Below, in pieces: positions 27,281 through 37,056 of a stretch of 64,000 nucleotides of DNA (position 1 is the stretch's first letter; the number at the start of each line of letters is the position of its first letter). Under the pieces are notes generated by a model. The model was not told the origin of the DNA and ran no database searches. It worked only from the letters and a program-made list of their open reading frames with translations. This stretch comes from Paraburkholderia sp. BCC1885. Lineage in GTDB: Bacteria; Pseudomonadota; Gammaproteobacteria; Burkholderiales; Burkholderiaceae. The stretch is from positions 300,190-364,189 of the forward strand of contig NZ_CAAJGM010000219.1 of NCBI RefSeq assembly GCF_900996235.1. The letters run 5' to 3'. The position numbers and the translations under genes are program-made.

Positions 27281-28004
27281 AAACATATCGGAGGGACACT
27301 TCAAGCAAAACTTGCCGCGCCGTGTCTTCGCGCTTTTCCGCCATCGAGAAGCGGCGCTGTCTTTTAAAATCTACTGCGGAAAAATCGAAAGGCAGTTGAA
27401 ATATGATGATTATCTGGCCATTTCCGTCATTTGATATTCAGGCATGCATCATAAAAAAGCGGTCTATCAGTTTCTCCTCAAAACCGCCTTTATCGCGCAG
27501 GTTCAATATCCAGTTTGTCCCCTGTTTCACGATGCCGGTGCATTCATCTAATGTTTAAAGACCATTTATTCATACGTAACAGATAGTTACGTCTTTTCTG
27601 CATACCTAAGAAAAATCGTCCGGTAGGATTCACTCCGCAAAAAACGAACCAACCACCTAAATCGGTAAGTTCTGGTCAGCGGCGTGCCTTGCATTAGGGT
27701 TGATACCAACCTTACTTTTGCGTTTCGGCGCCGGACTTTTAGCGCAATTCACCCGGCTGGGCCGGATCGGTCACTGCTGTTTCACGTTGCGACCCTCCGC
27801 CGTGTGTACATCTGCCATCGCGAAATGTACGACGCGTCCATTGTCCGACACTCCGCGCTTTGAACCCCGATATCCGCGGGCAGCGGCTGCTTGAGGCTCG
27901 GCCTCGGCAGCGCCGGCTTGACGTCAAAACCCGATATTGAATTCACGCGGCGACCCAGGGATGCATTCGTCGCGGGCTCAGTATTTTTACCTTGCGCCTT
28001 AGAA
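27281..28004. other. AT-rich upstream region with two palindromes
   Basis: No convincing gene. ACGTAAC-AGATA-GTTACGT at 27574-27592 is a perfect 7-bp inverted repeat, followed by CTTTTC, and GGTTG-ATAC-CAACC lies at 27698-27711. Either could be an operator for the lipoprotein gene downstream. Confidence 0.4.
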
Positions 28005-29960
28005 ATGAAATTCCAACCGTTATTGCTTTCCTCCCTGGTACTGGCCCTCGCTGGCTGCGGCGGCGGTGGCGGCTCCGGCAGCGGAGCCACTAGCGCTACC
28101 ACCAACAACGGCACGAGCAGCCCCAGCGGCGCTCCCGCCGGCACCAGCGTCACTCCCGCCGGCACCAGCGCCACGCTGACCGCCAACACCACCGCAGGCG
28201 AAGTCATGACCTGCCAGTCGCCCGCCACTTCCAGCGCCCCCGCCGGCAGCCCGCTGATTTCCGCGGATACGCCGAGCGCCGACGCCACCCGCATGTTCGC
28301 CTCGGGCAGCACGTTCCAGCTCTCGTTCGTCACCAACGCCCCCACCGCCGACAAGGTGAACTGGGCCGTGAGCGACCAGCTCGGCAACGTTGCGGCGAGC
28401 GGCAGCTTCCCGGTTGCGGATGGCCCGGTCACCACCACGCTTAGCTGTACCTCGACGCTGTCGGGCTATTTCGCGGCCTCCGCGACGCTCGCGCAGAATG
28501 GCGGCCAGTTGCCTTCGGACGGCACGCGTCCTACCGGCATTGCTTCGTTCGGTATCCTGCCTAATTTGTCGGGTGTCGTACCCGCGGTGACATATGCGCA
28601 TCAGGAAGAGCATCGCTTCGGCATGCAGGGCGCCAACGACAACGGCCCGTTGCTGGCCGACCTCGGCATTTCGTCGACGATCGATAATCGCCAGATGTCG
28701 ACCATGGAGCCGAACGGTCCGAACACCTTCAACCCCGCGGCCAACAACCTCGATCCGTTCTACGCCTCGGGCCAGGTGATGCGCCTGATCCGCCTCGACG
28801 GCATTCCCGCATGGGCGAGTCCGACCAACGCATTCGAGGACGACACCAATCCGCCGACCAGTCTCTCGTACTACCAGAACTACATGGCGCGGGTGGGCAC
28901 GGAATCGAACACGATTCGCACTACATACTTTCCGACCCAGACGAACAACTACTACCAGGTGACGTGGGAACCGGATGAGTTCTGGGCCGACACGGACGCC
29001 AATTTCGTCGCGATGTATCAGTCGGTGTACCAGGGCATTCACTCGACCGACCCGCATGCCGTGGTGATGGGCACGACCGACGCCTTCCCGGCGCTGACGA
29101 CGACCCGCCTGCAGCGCCTCGCGCCGCTCGGCTTCGCCAATTATGTCGACGGCATCTCGACGCACGGTTATTACGACGACGGCACCTCGCCCTCGCATCC
29201 GCCCGAGCGCCTCGAGACCGATCCGAATCCGGCCAATGTCGCCAATTCGCTGATGAGCCAGATTCGCGCGCTGCGCACGGAAATGGCCACCGACTACAAG
29301 CCGGGCATGAAGCTGTTCCAGACCGAAGTGGGCATCAGTTACGACCTCGGCAGCACCTACGGTCCGAATTATCCGAGCGCCAATGTGCTGTACGCGCAGG
29401 CTGCGGTGGTGGCGCGCACGCACATCATCATGCTGGGCGAAGGCGTGGATCAGACCTACGTGTTCTACGGCGCGGACTATCCGGGTCAAACTGGCTTCGG
29501 CACCTTCTTCGACCTCGCCGATGCACAAGGCGCGTTCGGCGCGACCGACATCAGCCCGAAGCCAGCCGCCATGGCGATCAGCGCGCTGACGCATGTTCTG
29601 GACGGCACCAACACGCTGGGTCCGGTGAACGGCACGCCGTCCGGCGTCTACGCCTATTCGTTCCAGCAACTCGGCAACGGCGCGGTGATCACGGCGCTGT
29701 GGACCCACAACAACAGCGTGTGGAGCGCGAGCACGGGCTTCAGTTCGTCGTATAGCGTGCCATACAACCTCACTGTGGATGCACCGGGCACGAGCGGCAC
29801 CGTCAAGGTGGTCGACATGATGGGCAATCCGCTGACGATGAGCTACACCAACGGCACGCTCTCGTTGAACCTGACTGAAGCGCCGGTGTATGTGGTGTCG
29901 AATAACGCGACGGTCGCCAAGGCCAACGTGACCACGCCGACGGGCTACGTGGCGAACTAA
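28005..29960 (+). CDS. Secreted lipoprotein with glycosyl hydrolase-like (clan GH-A) domain
   Basis: 651 residues from the ATG at 28005, which begins a lipoprotein signal (MKFQPLLLSSLVLALAGC, lipobox LAGC). A Gly/Ser/Thr linker and an Ig-like segment (about 40-190) lead into a TIM-barrel-like region. WEPDEFW near residue 320 resembles the acid/base glutamate site and FQTEVG near 438 the nucleophile glutamate of clan GH-A glycosidases such as PslG (GH39). A beta-sandwich tail closes the protein. It probably cleaves a polysaccharide at the cell surface; the substrate is unknown. Confidence 0.72.
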   Translation: MKFQPLLLSSLVLALAGCGGGGGSGSGATSATTNNGTSSPSGAPAGTSVTPAGTSATLTANTTAGEVMTCQSPATSSAPAGSPLISADTPSADATRMFASGSTFQLSFVTNAPTADKVNWAVSDQLGNVAASGSFPVADGPVTTTLSCTSTLSGYFAASATLAQNGGQLPSDGTRPTGIASFGILPNLSGVVPAVTYAHQEEHRFGMQGANDNGPLLADLGISSTIDNRQMSTMEPNGPNTFNPAANNLDPFYASGQVMRLIRLDGIPAWASPTNAFEDDTNPPTSLSYYQNYMARVGTESNTIRTTYFPTQTNNYYQVTWEPDEFWADTDANFVAMYQSVYQGIHSTDPHAVVMGTTDAFPALTTTRLQRLAPLGFANYVDGISTHGYYDDGTSPSHPPERLETDPNPANVANSLMSQIRALRTEMATDYKPGMKLFQTEVGISYDLGSTYGPNYPSANVLYAQAAVVARTHIIMLGEGVDQTYVFYGADYPGQTGFGTFFDLADAQGAFGATDISPKPAAMAISALTHVLDGTNTLGPVNGTPSGVYAYSFQQLGNGAVITALWTHNNSVWSASTGFSSSYSVPYNLTVDAPGTSGTVKVVDMMGNPLTMSYTNGTLSLNLTEAPVYVVSNNATVAKANVTTPTGYVAN

Positions 29961-29996
29961 GCCGCCGCGGTTTTGTTTGCTTAGTGTCGGGTTGTA

Positions 29997-30045
29997 GTGC
30001 TCGCGCCGGTCGCCCTGAGATGGTGGCCGGCGCGAGCACTTTTAT
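29997..30045 (+). terminator. Rho-independent terminator of the lipoprotein gene
   Basis: GTGCTCGCGCCGG pairs with CCGGCGCGAGCAC across a loop of about 15 nt, followed by TTTTAT. Confidence 0.85.
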
Positions 30046-30268
30046 AGTCATCAGGCAGAAAACCTGCCTGCCGTTCGCGATCAGGTCAACATGACTTGCA
30101 AGGATTACCACCCGGTAGTCCTGACTACAAAAGATCCTATTCGCAGTGCTGAGCGATATGAGGTTGCAAACACTTACGCTTCTGTCGCGGCTCCGTTTGG
30201 ACCGGCGGGAACATATCCGCTCAAAGCACGTCTGGAGATATATCCCCTAAGAATAACGAGAGCGATCC

Positions 30269-31081
30269 ATGGACGACCTGCTAACGCGAATCCTGCATTT
30301 CCAGCCGTCACTGATGGTGACGATGGCGTATGACGTGCTCCACATGGTTATCGCCGTCCTGATTCTGGCGGTGGGCTGGTGGCTGTCGAACAAGATTGGC
30401 ACGCTGTTCGCCAGCGCGTTCGCGCATACGCATGCCGACCCTACCCTCGCGCCCATGCTGAAGGCAATGGGTACATGGGCCGTGCGCGTGGTGGCGTTTA
30501 TCGCCGCGCTGAGCGAGGTGGGTATTGCGACCGCGAGCGTGCTAGCGGTGTTGGGCGCTGCCGGCCTCGCGATCGGGCTGGCCTTGCAAGGCACGCTGCA
30601 GAACATCGCGGCGGGCATCATGCTGCTGATGCTGCGACCGTTTCGCACCGGTGACGTGATCGAAGGCAGCGGTGCGGCGGCGGGCATCGTGCGTGAGGTG
30701 GGACTCTTCACCACGCGCATCGAACGCAGCGACGGTAACGCGGTATTCGTGCCGAATAGCCTGATCTGGAGCAATCCGGTCATCAACTACAGCAGCGGCG
30801 GCACGCAGCGGATTGAAGTCGACGTAGAGCTGGCGCAACGCAAAGATGTCGACGCGGCGATTGGCGAGTTGAAGAAGCTGGTGGCCGACGAGCCGCGCGT
30901 GTTGAGCGGAGCGACGCTTGCCCCGGTGGTGACGGTGGCGAGCTATCCGAAGTCAGGCGGCGCGCGACTGAGGATTGCGGCCTGGGTGCGGAGTCCGGAT
31001 GCGCCGCTTGCTACTGATGACCTGAAGAGTCACGCGAAGGAGGCATTGGCGCAAGCGGGGTGTGCGGTGGCGGTGGGGTGA
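30269..31081 (+). CDS. Small-conductance mechanosensitive channel (MscS)
   Basis: 270 residues. Three transmembrane helices come first; the third is the pore helix with the MscS hallmark GAAGLAIGLALQGTLQNIAAG, then LLMLRPFRTGDVIEG and a beta domain with VPNSLIWSNPVINYS. The channel opens on membrane stretch to release solutes during hypo-osmotic shock. The protein is slightly shorter than E. coli MscS. No operon partner. Confidence 0.93.
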   Translation: MDDLLTRILHFQPSLMVTMAYDVLHMVIAVLILAVGWWLSNKIGTLFASAFAHTHADPTLAPMLKAMGTWAVRVVAFIAALSEVGIATASVLAVLGAAGLAIGLALQGTLQNIAAGIMLLMLRPFRTGDVIEGSGAAAGIVREVGLFTTRIERSDGNAVFVPNSLIWSNPVINYSSGGTQRIEVDVELAQRKDVDAAIGELKKLVADEPRVLSGATLAPVVTVASYPKSGGARLRIAAWVRSPDAPLATDDLKSHAKEALAQAGCAVAVG

Positions 31082-31221
31082 GGGGTTCGAGGCTTATTGG
31101 TTTTTTCATAACCTAGCGAAGGATGCTGATTCCTTTTCCCACTCTGCGGTTTGCCGCGATTCGTCTTCCGCTGTGTACCATCTGACCGCTTCGACTAACG
31201 TTTATTTGCCGGTTCATTACG

Positions 31222-31512
31222 TCACTGGAACCGGATACAAGTCAGCCCTGTCTGGCGAGGTTTCAGCTGGGTCAACCTGACGGGCGTCAGCGGATGACCT
31301 TCGTTATCGAGTTCCGCTACGCCGACATCACATTCCCGATCACGCACATGCATCAACGAACTTAAAAACGATGCGTCCGGGTCGAGCGGCTTGCGCCCCT
31401 CGGTCGCGATCAGCCAGTAGTGCGCATCTTTCTTCGGCGAAAAAGCCGCGGTTAACAAGCATGCATTCTTCTCGTAAGAAATCACGAGCGGCTTGGCCGG
31501 CACGATTTTCAC
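31222..31512 (-). CDS. Hypothetical protein, possibly a 5'-truncated remnant
   Basis: 96 residues from a GTG. Codon choice looks coding, and the same frame stays open and coding-like for about 40 codons upstream of the GTG without a good start, so the gene may have lost its beginning. No family is recognised. It lies at the border between chromosomal and accessory DNA. Confidence 0.35.
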   Translation of the reverse strand: MKIVPAKPLVISYEKNACLLTAAFSPKKDAHYWLIATEGRKPLDPDASFLSSLMHVRDRECDVGVAELDNEGHPLTPVRLTQLKPRQTGLTCIRFQ

Positions 31513-32668
31513 CGGCGCGGCGCCCGGTCCGCCGTCGATCTCTGTTTTTCCTGTGTAACAGTCTTTTTCGTTTAGCGTGAGGAGGTAGCTATGCAGGACA
31601 TGGATGAATAAGCCTCTCAGCGTTATGCATCCGCGCAGCTAAAACAGTGGAGCGATGGGTGCATGTCGGGCGCGCTAAAAACAAGGCCGGACGCTAGCAC
31701 AATCACGCCGATAAAATTGGAGGCCGATTCTGATAACGCGTCCGGGCAGCATGATGCGCCACCGAGCCATGGCTCTGATATCGATACGTGCGCGTCAGTA
31801 CCTGCGTTGCCGATTATCAGAATGGCCGCGATGCAAATGGGCTTAGCGACGCCGTCTCCGACGACCAGTTCAATGAGTGGCAGGAATGGTGCAGACAGGG
31901 CAAACGGTCCGGGTAAATCGCAAACAGCGAATCGGAGCATCCTCGGCGGTCGTAAATCAGCAGTATCACCGGCGTAACGTACACCGTGTCAGATTATGGT
32001 ACGGTCCTCGAAATAGCCAGAATCTTTAGCCAACCTTATGGGTCGGCTTTTTTGTCGCGCGTTATGCGCCATGCATACCCTCGTCGATTGCTCGCCCAAA
32101 CGAGTCATTCGAGGGCACCTCAGCAGTACCTCTCACCGCTGCATACGAATCGAAAAAGACGGGGAGAGCGGTCCTGCCTCTCTCCCCGCGAAGAAAGAAC
32201 CAGCACGACGGTCAACGTCCTGATTCTCCGAGGGCATGCACTGCTGCGCCGACCGTATTCGGTATCGCGCGTTAGCTATGACACTATCGACTGGTCTCGT
32301 TCAGCCGACGATCTGAGTAAGTGACGAAGGAATAAAAGTGCTGGTCCAGCACGCGTCCTCGTTGGTCAGTCGGCCTGCCTGACGCCTCGTCTATTTCAGG
32401 GGTCACCCCGGACTTACTCAGCCACGGTATGTATGTTTTAGCGAGCCGAGGTGTCGCCCGACGTGACCGAAGCGCCTACAAAGAGCTCGCAAAAACCGAC
32501 ATCGCCCGATTGAACGACCGGGGACCGACGCATACAGCGCCTCGAAATAGAAAGTCGACAGGCCCGGTATGTCGGCAATGAAGGCTATCCTCTTCAAGGT
32601 CGATGGGTGCGATCCCATACTCCGCCAACTATTGCCCTATATTTGAAGATCCGCCGCAAGTCTTCCGA
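31513..32668. other. Poorly coding accessory stretch
   Basis: Several short frames in both directions (for example 31623-31940 on the minus strand) have no family likeness. A coding-like fragment without a start lies at about 31786-31917 on the plus strand and ends QEWCRQGKRSG. The region looks like decayed mobile DNA. A repeated terminator element lies at 31992-32055. Confidence 0.4.
31992..32055 (+). repeat. Terminator-bearing repeat, copy 1
   Basis: About 60 bases that closely match 42219-42284. Shared core blocks are AATAGCCAGA, CTTTAGCC and ACCTTAT, then GGTCGGCTTT. The hairpin AGCCAACC/GGTCGGCT has one mismatch and is followed by TTTTTTG. Confidence 0.6.
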
Positions 32669-35600
32669 TCAGAACCTGTAATTAAAACTTCCCGTAATCC
32701 CGTTGTCCTGGGTCTTGTTCCCAAGTTGTCCCGAATACGAAATTCCAAGGGTCGCATTCCTGGTAATCACCGCATTCAATCCAATCTCAACCACAGCGGA
32801 ATCACGCACAATTGGCACGCCTGCAACCGAGAAGTCCTGGCCGCCCGAAAAGGCCACCGATGAAATCGGCGGGACCTGCCCATACGTGTGCTGCCAGCCA
32901 AACGTGCCCCGTGCGGTGAAATCTGCTGAGCCGATCGAAAAATCGGAAGATGCGCGAATGCCCAACGTGGAGAACGCAGTATTGACGTTGTTGGCCTGCA
33001 AATCTAACGCGGCGTCGCCCCCCGTTTCCGAAAAGCCCTGCGTATGCAGGTTCACATAGGCGGCGTTGACGAAAGGCTCAACGCCAACCCGGCCGAGATG
33101 GAGTTGATAGCCAAGTTCACCGAAGGCCTGAGTGGTGCCCGCGTCGTAGCTCGCATTGGTCATATCGGCGAACCCTGGGAAGGCCACCGATCGATTCGAG
33201 TCAATGTTGGACCACGTGTACGCGGCACCGGCTCGAAAGCCGAGGTTCCCCACCTGCGTGCCGCCATAGACCCCGAGATGGTAGTCGTCGCTTCTCGCAG
33301 CGAACGAACGCGAATCAACATCGAAGTTCGAATGGCTGTATCCACCCAACATCCCGACACGCCAGTTGTGCGCAAGAAGATCGTCCGCGCCGATAAGGAA
33401 TCCGCCGGTGGAGTCCGTCATCATCCCGGCATTGGCTGTGCCGTCCGCATGCCCCCATGAGCCGAAGCCCTTGGTCCATACGTTCGCGCCGTAAGTCGTC
33501 ACCGGCTGATTGGCGCCTGTCCCCCCAAACGAGGAGCGCAGGCGGTCATCCGCGGCATCGCGTACATAATGGCTGTCCTGGATCAGCGCTGTCGTAGTCG
33601 AGGCATATCCTTCGCCCGAGAGTTGATTCAGGGCATCGGCCCGATTGATATTGCTGGTAAAAAGCGTCGCCGCTGCAGCGTCGGTTCCGGCCACGGACAT
33701 CGCGCCCGTCAGGACAGCGCTCTGGTTTTGCGTCAGACCGCTGCGCGCCGCCGCGATCTTCTGCGGATCGAGGGTGAACTGCACTTTGACGTCAGTTGCA
33801 TCGTACTGGACCGGCGCAAGTTCGACCAGGGTATTGGCCATGGACGCATCGAGTGCCGCGCTGGCAAAGTGGTTAAGTACCGTGCCGCCGTCGTCAGTCG
33901 CGAGGATCGTATAAGGCGTATTGATCCGATAACCGCCGTTGCCATTTTCCTGCCCGACACTCAATGCGATTCCTGACAGATCCGCATTGCCGTGGACAAT
34001 GACCTCGTCCGACTGGCCGGCAGCGTTCACCTGTGCCGCGTAGACGCCAGAAAAGCCCGAGATGCTTCCGAAAGTCTCGATACCCAGCGAGCTTCCGCCG
34101 CCTGCCTGACTCGATTGGACGGCGGCGTCCACTACTGCCCTATCCGCAGTAGCAACATTCGAAACCTGGACAGATCCTTGCGTTCCGCCCGGGTTTCCAG
34201 GGGCGAGGATGCCGTTTGTGCCACTCAGCGAGCCTTGGACGTTCACGTTGCCGCCAAAACTCGAATCATTGACCACCACGTTCCCCGCTACGCTGACCGG
34301 CGCGGTCACGCTACCACCGTGCGTGCCTGATCCATTGTCGAGCGTAAGGTTTCCGCCGATAACTGTCGGAGCCGTATTGCTGAATGTAAATACGGAACTG
34401 TTGGCGGACACATCTCCCGCGATGGTCGTTGCGCCCGCGAACGCCACCGTGCTGCCTGCTGTCGCCTGCACATTCCGTCCGATCGTCGCCGCCTGCGCAA
34501 ACGCAAATGTTGCGCCATCACTCACTACGTCCTGTCCAATCGTCGCCGCCTGATTGAAGCTGACGACCGAGTTCGCGCCGGACTGCACGGTACCGCCAAT
34601 CGCGGCCTGGCTGTTGAAGGTAACCTTGGCGTTGCTACCACTTTCCACATCGCCGGCAATCGGTGCTCCACCATTGTCGGTGAACGAGCCACCTTCGCCG
34701 ATCGAGGTGTTGTTCAACCCTTCAGTGATGCCCGTCCAACTCGATCCGGCATCCATCACGAAGTTTGTCTCTCCGCCCTGCACGCGGGTACCCGTTCCGT
34801 TCGTCAACCCATCGGTGTCGACGACATTGCCACTAGCCACCGACCCCGCCTGCAAGGTCAGGTTCACGATGCCGTCCATGCCCGCAGACGTTCGACTCAC
34901 CTGCAAAAGCGTGCCATTGTTCTGCGTGAGCACGGAACCCGCACCCACCGTGATGTTTTGCGTCTGGCCCGCGGTATCCAGCGTGGAGGCGATCGAAGCG
35001 CCTGCGGAGACGACCGCCGTACCGGTCAAGACCACGGTGGCATTGTCGGTCAGCGAAATCCCCGCGGATTGTTTCGACGTCAGCGTGCTGCCGTCAATAT
35101 TCAAGGTGGCGCCGCTGGCAACAGATGCAGCAGAGGCGCTGGCCCCGCTGGCCGAAACCGACGTGTTATGCAGGCTGACCGTGCCACCTAGCTGGGCGAA
35201 CACGCCATTGGCCGCATCGCCGGTGGTGGTGATGCTGCCACCGGTGAAGTCGACACTACCCATATAGCCGTCGGAGAAGCCTGCAGCGATGCCCGAAGAC
35301 TGACTGCCGTGAGTGGTGACCATCACGTCCGATGCGACGATTTGTCCAACGACATTATTCGCATCGAATCCAGATGCCAGCATGCCTTCGGCATTAGCTC
35401 CGTTGGTCTCGATGCTGCCACCTGCCACCGTGACGACCCCGCCGCCGAATGCGTATACGCCTCGCCCGACACTCGCTTGTGTCGTCACCGCGACACCGTT
35501 GGCATCCACCTCGGAACCGGTGTTTTCTGCATAGAGCCCGTAGGAATTCGTTCCCGCCGTCGTCACGGTTCCCTCGTTGATCGTGATCTGCGACGGGCCG

Positions 35601-36934
35601 GCAGCCGGATCGTCCGTGTAGGCAAGCACCGCATGGGAATTTGCGCCTTCAGTGGAAATCGCCGTGCCAGTCGTGGTCGTAGTGCCGCCCGACATCGTGC
35701 GCACCCCGATAGTGCGGTCATTACCCGTCATCGTAACGCTGCCGCCCGTCAACGAAACGGTAGCACCCCGTTCGGCGTCAGTACCCAAGGGGGCATTCCC
35801 TCCGTTCGTTCCCGCGCCAGCGACCGTGATAGCCGTGTCAGAGGCGGTGATAGACGAACCGGCGCCCTTTGCCACCAGGCCGAAATTGTCTGGTCCGCTG
35901 TCCTCCACGTCGATCGACGTTCGTGCGAGAGTCACCTGGCCGCCCGCGTTCGCTGACGCGCCGGGCGCGCTCGCACCCGTGGTGGTGATTGTGGTGTCCT
36001 GCACCACTGCTGTCGAGGGCGCTCCGGTCATTGCGTCCACACCAGAGGCATCGACGCCGGATGCCTGTGCGCCGCTCGTCGTTAAAGAGCTTTGCGCACT
36101 CAGGTTCAGCGTACCACCGGTGTAGGCCTCAGCGGCGTCCGCGCCCTGACCGCTGGTCGTCACGGAAACACCTTCGGCAGTAAGGCGCGCCTGTACCGGC
36201 GAGCCGGCGCTTAACGAATCCTGCGAATACAGGCCGTAGGCCAACTGGCCCTTCGTGGAGACGGAGCCCCCGTCAAGATCCAGATGCGCGCCAGCGCTGC
36301 TGTTTGCCCAGGCAAACGCGGCATAGCCGACTTCGCCGGCCGTCGAGATGTTTGTGTCGGTCGCCTGGAGCGTGCCGCCTTCCGCGCGCACGCCAATCGT
36401 GCCGCCCGAAGTTCCCGACATACTGACCGAACCACCATTGAGCGTTACCACACCGCCGTTCTGTGCGTCGACACCGATCGGTGCATTTCCGCTCGCGAGA
36501 TTGTTCGGATTGTCGGTCGGATCGGCCCCCAGGACCACTACATTGGTGTTAGTGGCGTGCACGCTCGTGCCGCTTCCATTTGCCTCAATGCCAAACGTCT
36601 TGGCACCGGCATAGGTCTCCCGGACTGTGTCACCACTCAAGGTGACTTGCGCGCCGTTTGTCGCCTCTACTGCATACCCAGGGCCCGAAGACGTGCCATT
36701 GCCTGCGCTGTTGGTGATCGTTTCATTGCTTGAGGTCGTCGTTCCAGTGGGACCGCTGACAGCGATGGGGTTATCCGCCGGCGTTGCATTGGCCGACGAG
36801 AAGACCGCCAACAGCGCAAGCGACAGAGCCGAAACTGCGAAACAGTTCGCGGAGGCATGGCTCCTTAACTTTGTTCCCCATTCAGGCGCGCAGGATTTGC
36901 ACGACCGCCCTTCCCTGGTCTGTTGTGTTTGCAT
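32669..36934 (-). CDS. Autotransporter adhesin-like protein (type Va)
   Basis: 1,421 residues from the ATG at 36934, chosen for the AGGAAGG ribosome site six bases upstream. An extended signal peptide (about residues 1-51, cleavage near SSANA) precedes a Gly/Ser/Thr-rich passenger of beta-helix-type repeats. The last about 270 residues are the autotransporter beta-barrel, ending GSFNYRF with the C-terminal phenylalanine. The passenger contains a tandem duplication of a module of about 230 residues. It is expected to sit on the cell surface; adhesion or aggregation is inferred. Confidence 0.9.
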   Translation of the reverse strand: MQTQQTREGRSCKSCAPEWGTKLRSHASANCFAVSALSLALLAVFSSANATPADNPIAVSGPTGTTTSSNETITNSAGNGTSSGPGYAVEATNGAQVTLSGDTVRETYAGAKTFGIEANGSGTSVHATNTNVVVLGADPTDNPNNLASGNAPIGVDAQNGGVVTLNGGSVSMSGTSGGTIGVRAEGGTLQATDTNISTAGEVGYAAFAWANSSAGAHLDLDGGSVSTKGQLAYGLYSQDSLSAGSPVQARLTAEGVSVTTSGQGADAAEAYTGGTLNLSAQSSLTTSGAQASGVDASGVDAMTGAPSTAVVQDTTITTTGASAPGASANAGGQVTLARTSIDVEDSGPDNFGLVAKGAGSSITASDTAITVAGAGTNGGNAPLGTDAERGATVSLTGGSVTMTGNDRTIGVRTMSGGTTTTTGTAISTEGANSHAVLAYTDDPAAGPSQITINEGTVTTAGTNSYGLYAENTGSEVDANGVAVTTQASVGRGVYAFGGGVVTVAGGSIETNGANAEGMLASGFDANNVVGQIVASDVMVTTHGSQSSGIAAGFSDGYMGSVDFTGGSITTTGDAANGVFAQLGGTVSLHNTSVSASGASASAASVASGATLNIDGSTLTSKQSAGISLTDNATVVLTGTAVVSAGASIASTLDTAGQTQNITVGAGSVLTQNNGTLLQVSRTSAGMDGIVNLTLQAGSVASGNVVDTDGLTNGTGTRVQGGETNFVMDAGSSWTGITEGLNNTSIGEGGSFTDNGGAPIAGDVESGSNAKVTFNSQAAIGGTVQSGANSVVSFNQAATIGQDVVSDGATFAFAQAATIGRNVQATAGSTVAFAGATTIAGDVSANSSVFTFSNTAPTVIGGNLTLDNGSGTHGGSVTAPVSVAGNVVVNDSSFGGNVNVQGSLSGTNGILAPGNPGGTQGSVQVSNVATADRAVVDAAVQSSQAGGGSSLGIETFGSISGFSGVYAAQVNAAGQSDEVIVHGNADLSGIALSVGQENGNGGYRINTPYTILATDDGGTVLNHFASAALDASMANTLVELAPVQYDATDVKVQFTLDPQKIAAARSGLTQNQSAVLTGAMSVAGTDAAAATLFTSNINRADALNQLSGEGYASTTTALIQDSHYVRDAADDRLRSSFGGTGANQPVTTYGANVWTKGFGSWGHADGTANAGMMTDSTGGFLIGADDLLAHNWRVGMLGGYSHSNFDVDSRSFAARSDDYHLGVYGGTQVGNLGFRAGAAYTWSNIDSNRSVAFPGFADMTNASYDAGTTQAFGELGYQLHLGRVGVEPFVNAAYVNLHTQGFSETGGDAALDLQANNVNTAFSTLGIRASSDFSIGSADFTARGTFGWQHTYGQVPPISSVAFSGGQDFSVAGVPIVRDSAVVEIGLNAVITRNATLGISYSGQLGNKTQDNGITGSFNYRF

Positions 36935-37056
36935 ATTGGTCCTTCCTGGTCTTCTCGTTATAAAGGCACGCGTTGCGTTTCGCACGCCCATTCCGGGTGC
37001 GCGCCACATCGCGCGACCCAATGGTCAGTTCTGCTTGTCGAATGTCGGGGTCCGTG

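Noticed and set aside
28020..29708. Minus-strand frame of 562 codons opposite the lipoprotein gene
   Set aside because: Composition is shadow-like, and the plus strand has signal peptide, lipobox and terminator.
31591..31611. Six-codon frame after a perfect GAGGAGG ribosome site
   Set aside because: Too short to support; the DNA around it is decayed and nothing suggests a leader peptide.
31623..31977. Overlapping 105- and 104-codon frames on opposite strands
   Set aside because: Neither has family likeness or a good ribosome site; a third frame looks more coding-like but has no start, so all are treated as remnants.
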